From the NCBI GenBank assembly GCA_002381765.1, contig DFXX01000021.1:5519-13244 (forward strand): a DNA stretch of 7,726 nt, read 5' to 3'. Within the stretch, counting starts at the first letter, position 1. Every line of letters begins with the position of its first letter. Under the pieces are notes generated by a model, which was given only the letters and a program-made list of their open reading frames with translations, did not search any database and was not told where the DNA came from. This stretch comes from Bacteriovoracaceae bacterium UBA4097. GTDB lineage: Bacteria > Bdellovibrionota > Bacteriovoracia > Bacteriovoracales > Bacteriovoracaceae. The translations under genes and the position numbers were made by a program. Positions 5,997 to 7,726 of this stretch are shown here, piece after piece.

Positions 5997-7123
5997 AATA
6001 CCTAACCTTTGCGCAAAATCTCCATGATCTGAATCTCATCAAAGACCAAGGTATGACAGAAGTCATCCTGGGCCATCGGGATTTCTCCCGCTTTGGAAAG
6101 CTCGATGATGAGAATTATCTGGCCCTCGCAACCCGTGCTCATGAGTTAGGTATCAAGGTCACCTTCGAATGGGACATCCTCATGACCGAGAATGTCTTTG
6201 CCTCCACCTCAAAAAAAATAAATGAGTTCCTTGAAACCATGGATTCTCTTCGCGTGCAGGACCCGGGAGCTTTCGAATGGTCACTCAAACATACCGATAA
6301 ACCTCTCCAGTTTATCGCCGAGAACGGAAACCATAATCTCTTGGGCCTCAAAGGCTGGATCGATTACGCTGGTCCTAGAATGGAGCGCATCGTGCTCTCC
6401 ATTGAACTCTCAAAAAACGTCATCGCTGAATACATCAAAGAACTTCTCGTTCCATGTGAGATCCTGGGCTTCGGAAGAATTCTTCTCTTTTACACTCCCA
6501 GAAATCTTCTCTCCCCATTGACCTCTGAAAAGGTTGCTCTTAATCAGGAGCTGGTGGCCTTGGGCGAGAGTGAGGAATCTCCTCATAAAGGTTTTCCTAT
6601 CGTGGAAAACACACACGGCACCTTCATGTTCCACATTAAGGAATTCTGTCTTCTTGAATACCGAGATGATCTCATCAAGATGGGACTTGATACCTTCAGA
6701 ATCGATCTGCGTTGGGAAGGTCTCTCTTATTTAAGTGATCTCAACAATCTCAAAGAAAATTATCCCAAAGATCTTATGCGCGGCTTTTATCTCGTGAATA
6801 AGACCGATGTGCTCTTCCCCAAACTCAAAAACTCCCGATTACAGAAACGCGAAGGCGATTACGTGGGAGAAATTCTTGAGGCCGAGAAGGGTCAGCATCT
6901 GGCCATCATGGTGAAGAATCCCAAGGGGCTTAAAAAATCCAACCGACTTAAGATCATTCATCCTAAAGGTGAGGTCTTTGAAGTGCAGATTCATTGGCTG
7001 AAGAACACAGCTCTTGAAGAAGTGGAGAGTGTGGAGATGCATAAGCTGGCACTCATTCCATTTATCAATGGAGTGTGGGTGAAGTCGCATGTGTTTTATT
7101 TGGATAATGAAATTGATAAATAA
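5993..7123 (+). CDS. Divergent U32-family paralogue lacking the cluster cysteines
   Basis: A 376-residue protein whose ATG overlaps the TGA of the preceding U32 gene (ATGA), with AAGGG a few bases upstream. It follows the U32 plan. The first barrel strand is QGMTEVILGHRDFSRFG (19-35). CEILGFGRILLFYTPRNLL (155-173) aligns with the signature that holds two cysteines in the partner, but here has none after C155. Next comes FMFHIKEFCLLEYRDDL (211-227), with IKMGLDTFRIDLR (228-240) matching the SLKIEGR strand. The C-terminal U32 domain is clear (RGFYLVNKTDVLFPKLKN, 263-280; YVGEILEAEKGQHLAIMVKN, 290-309). Only C155 and C219 are present, so a four-cysteine Fe-S site cannot form. It is probably a structural, substrate-binding or tRNA-binding partner of the first protein, by analogy with U32 pairs such as UbiU-UbiV, although both of those keep their clusters. 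Function is not established. Confidence 0.8.
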   Translation: MKYLTFAQNLHDLNLIKDQGMTEVILGHRDFSRFGKLDDENYLALATRAHELGIKVTFEWDILMTENVFASTSKKINEFLETMDSLRVQDPGAFEWSLKHTDKPLQFIAENGNHNLLGLKGWIDYAGPRMERIVLSIELSKNVIAEYIKELLVPCEILGFGRILLFYTPRNLLSPLTSEKVALNQELVALGESEESPHKGFPIVENTHGTFMFHIKEFCLLEYRDDLIKMGLDTFRIDLRWEGLSYLSDLNNLKENYPKDLMRGFYLVNKTDVLFPKLKNSRLQKREGDYVGEILEAEKGQHLAIMVKNPKGLKKSNRLKIIHPKGEVFEVQIHWLKNTALEEVESVEMHKLALIPFINGVWVKSHVFYLDNEIDK

Positions 7124-7131
7124 TCAAAGCA

Positions 7132-7166
7132 CCCCGACAAACTAAATGAAGTTCCAGGGGATTTTT
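7132..7166 (+). terminator. Possible intrinsic terminator of the U32 operon
   Basis: CCCC (7132-7135) pairs with GGGG (7157-7160). Inside, AACT (7140-7143) pairs with AGTT (7150-7153) around a 6-nt loop, with a small internal loop between the two helices. ATTTTT follows directly. It lies just after the U32 paralogue stop. The stem is interrupted, so strength is uncertain. Confidence 0.4.
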
Positions 7167-7189
7167 AACAGAAGAAAAGAACTGAAAGA

Positions 7190-7227
7190 AAACAATTGGC
7201 ACTCAATAAGATATGTGCCAATTGTTT
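7190..7227. terminator. Perfect 13-bp inverted repeat, likely bidirectional terminator
   Basis: AAACAATTGGCAC (7190-7202) and GTGCCAATTGTTT (7215-7227) are exact reverse complements around a 12-nt AT-rich loop. The repeat lies between the convergent U32 operon and the small exported protein gene. On the - strand it is followed by a pyrimidine-rich TTTTCTTTC; on the + strand the T-run is only TTT. It is therefore best read as a terminator for the - strand gene that may also stop + strand transcripts. The length and perfection of the stem would also suit a regulatory or processing site. Confidence 0.6.
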
Positions 7228-7234
7228 AGAAAAT

Positions 7235-7576
7235 TTAGAACAAACATCTTACTTTTAGAGTTACCTTGTATCGAGTTGGAGCTCCAATCCCTAATAGGTA
7301 GTCTTTACTTCGAGTTGAATCCATTTCAGAGTCTAAGATCTCGAGAGATTGAGCACTAAGTCTCTTACACTCTTCAATCGCAGCTTGCTTGGCTTTTTCT
7401 TTGGCACGTTTTTTATGGAAACTCCTTGAACCACAATTTACGCACTGAGAATCATAATATGAACTTCCTGAAACAGTAAAATAGTCTTTTACTTCAGGTG
7501 TTGGATTCAAATCAATGATTTCTGCGTAACCGCTGATTGAAAACAAGAGACTAAGTCCTAACAATGTTGTTTTCAT
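7235..7576 (-). CDS. Small exported four-cysteine protein, function unknown
   Basis: A 113-residue protein starting MKTTLLGLSLLFSISGYA, a clear Sec signal peptide with cleavage predicted after residue 18. The open frame extends to a TTG at 7603, but the ATG at 7576 has AAGGA six bases upstream and starts directly with the signal peptide, so it is chosen. The mature part holds CVNC (45-48), a lysine- and alanine-rich helix (about 54-75, KKRAKEKAKQAAIEECKR) with C70, then a strand YKVTLKVRC (103-111) with C111. The helix followed by a closing strand, with a cysteine in each, resembles small periplasmic alpha/beta domains of the LPP20/FlgT-N kind, but this is only a structural impression. The four cysteines suggest disulphides or metal binding. 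The gene looks more AT-rich than its neighbours, is convergent with the U32 operon, and is followed by the 13-bp inverted repeat. No family recognised. Confidence 0.75.
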   Translation of the reverse strand: MKTTLLGLSLLFSISGYAEIIDLNPTPEVKDYFTVSGSSYYDSQCVNCGSRSFHKKRAKEKAKQAAIEECKRLSAQSLEILDSEMDSTRSKDYLLGIGAPTRYKVTLKVRCLF

Positions 7577-7582
7577 GGGTCT

Positions 7583-7587
7583 TCCTT
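7583..7587 (-). promoter_or_regulatory. Ribosome-binding site deciding the exported protein start
   Basis: AAGGA (7587-7583, - strand) lies six bases before the ATG at 7576 and supports this start over the TTG at 7603. An AT-rich TATACA (about 7594-7589) could contribute to a -10 element, but I see no convincing -35. Confidence 0.6.
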
Positions 7588-7700
7588 TTGTATATTGTCC
7601 CAAAACTGGTGCGTTTACTGCCCCTACTTATCGAGACGGTTAATAGTAATGACCCCATTATTAATATGATTTGGACGGCTTAATAGAGGGGGGTGTAAGA

Positions 7701-7726
7701 ATGACAAGCAGTGGTCTGAGAGTGTC
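7701..7726 (+). CDS. Possible 5' end of a gene running off the right edge
   Basis: ATG at 7701 opens a frame reading MTSSGLRV to the window end. AGAGGGGGG (7685-7693) lies seven bases upstream and is a purine-rich ribosome-site candidate, and TAATAG (7681-7686) could be part of a -10. The orientation would be divergent from the small exported protein. Only eight codons are visible, so coding status and family are unknown. Confidence 0.3.

Noticed and set aside
4842..7090. Open frames overlapping the two U32 genes on both strands (for example 4842-5114, 5157-5375, 6139-6351, 6222-6521, 6410-6634, 6534-6734, 6839-7090)
   Set aside because: All lie inside well-supported U32 coding sequence in other frames; their translations look like frame shadows.
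7577..7603. Nine-residue extension of the small exported protein from a TTG at 7603
   Set aside because: It would bury the signal peptide start, and the ATG at 7576 has its own AAGGA at good spacing.
7644..7663. AT-rich 8-bp hairpin with one G-U pair (7644-7651 with 7656-7663, loop ACCC) near the right edge
   Set aside because: Short, AT-rich and without a following T-run; it could be an operator between divergent genes but is not distinguishable from chance.

Overview
The window is a compact, gene-dense piece of a bacterial chromosome, roughly 45-48% GC by eye. It has diderm traits: a lipoprotein with a lipobox, a signal-anchored SGNH-like protein and a Sec-exported small protein. The mix of a stand-alone cyclic-nucleotide-binding protein, a degenerate SGNH protein with a helical repeat, an E. 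coli-type SpeA and tandem U32 proteins suggests a Bdellovibrionota/Bacteriovoracia-like or other deltaproteobacterial-grade organism. That placement is inferred from gene content and recall and was not tested. No mobile element, CRISPR array, rRNA or tRNA was seen.

Layout. Left edge, + strand: the probable tail of an upstream gene (to 80), overlapped by a YihY/BrkB membrane protein (40-894) whose last codons form a bidirectional terminator. Centre, - strand, reading from right to left: a membrane-anchored SGNH-like protein (4703-3582), a translationally coupled cyclic-nucleotide-binding protein (3573-3148), a 49-residue lipoprotein with its own promoter (3090-2941), and biosynthetic arginine decarboxylase SpeA (2874-898), which ends at the shared terminator facing yihY. 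No terminator is visible between these four genes, so read-through is possible.

Right, + strand: from a divergent intergenic region, two U32-family proteins overlap by ATGA. The first (4791-5996) is a TrhP/YegQ-type tRNA U34 hydroxylation protein with all four cluster cysteines. The second (5993-7123) keeps the U32 fold signature but has lost those cysteines. A possible terminator and a perfect 13-bp inverted repeat separate them from a convergent small four-cysteine exported protein (7576-7235, - strand). A new + strand gene may begin at 7701 and run off the window.

How the genes may work together. SpeA makes agmatine for polyamine synthesis, but no agmatinase or agmatine deiminase lies beside it. 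The U32 pair is the most interesting unit: a probable Fe-S enzyme co-translated with a cysteine-less paralogue, suggesting a catalytic/non-catalytic heterodimer. Next is the SGNH-like protein, which lacks the nucleophile and the catalytic histidine at the expected positions and is coupled to a cyclic-nucleotide sensor. Four genes need start-site attention: speA and the SGNH-like gene appear to use TTG, while the longest open frames of the first U32 gene and the small exported protein begin upstream of their better ATG starts.
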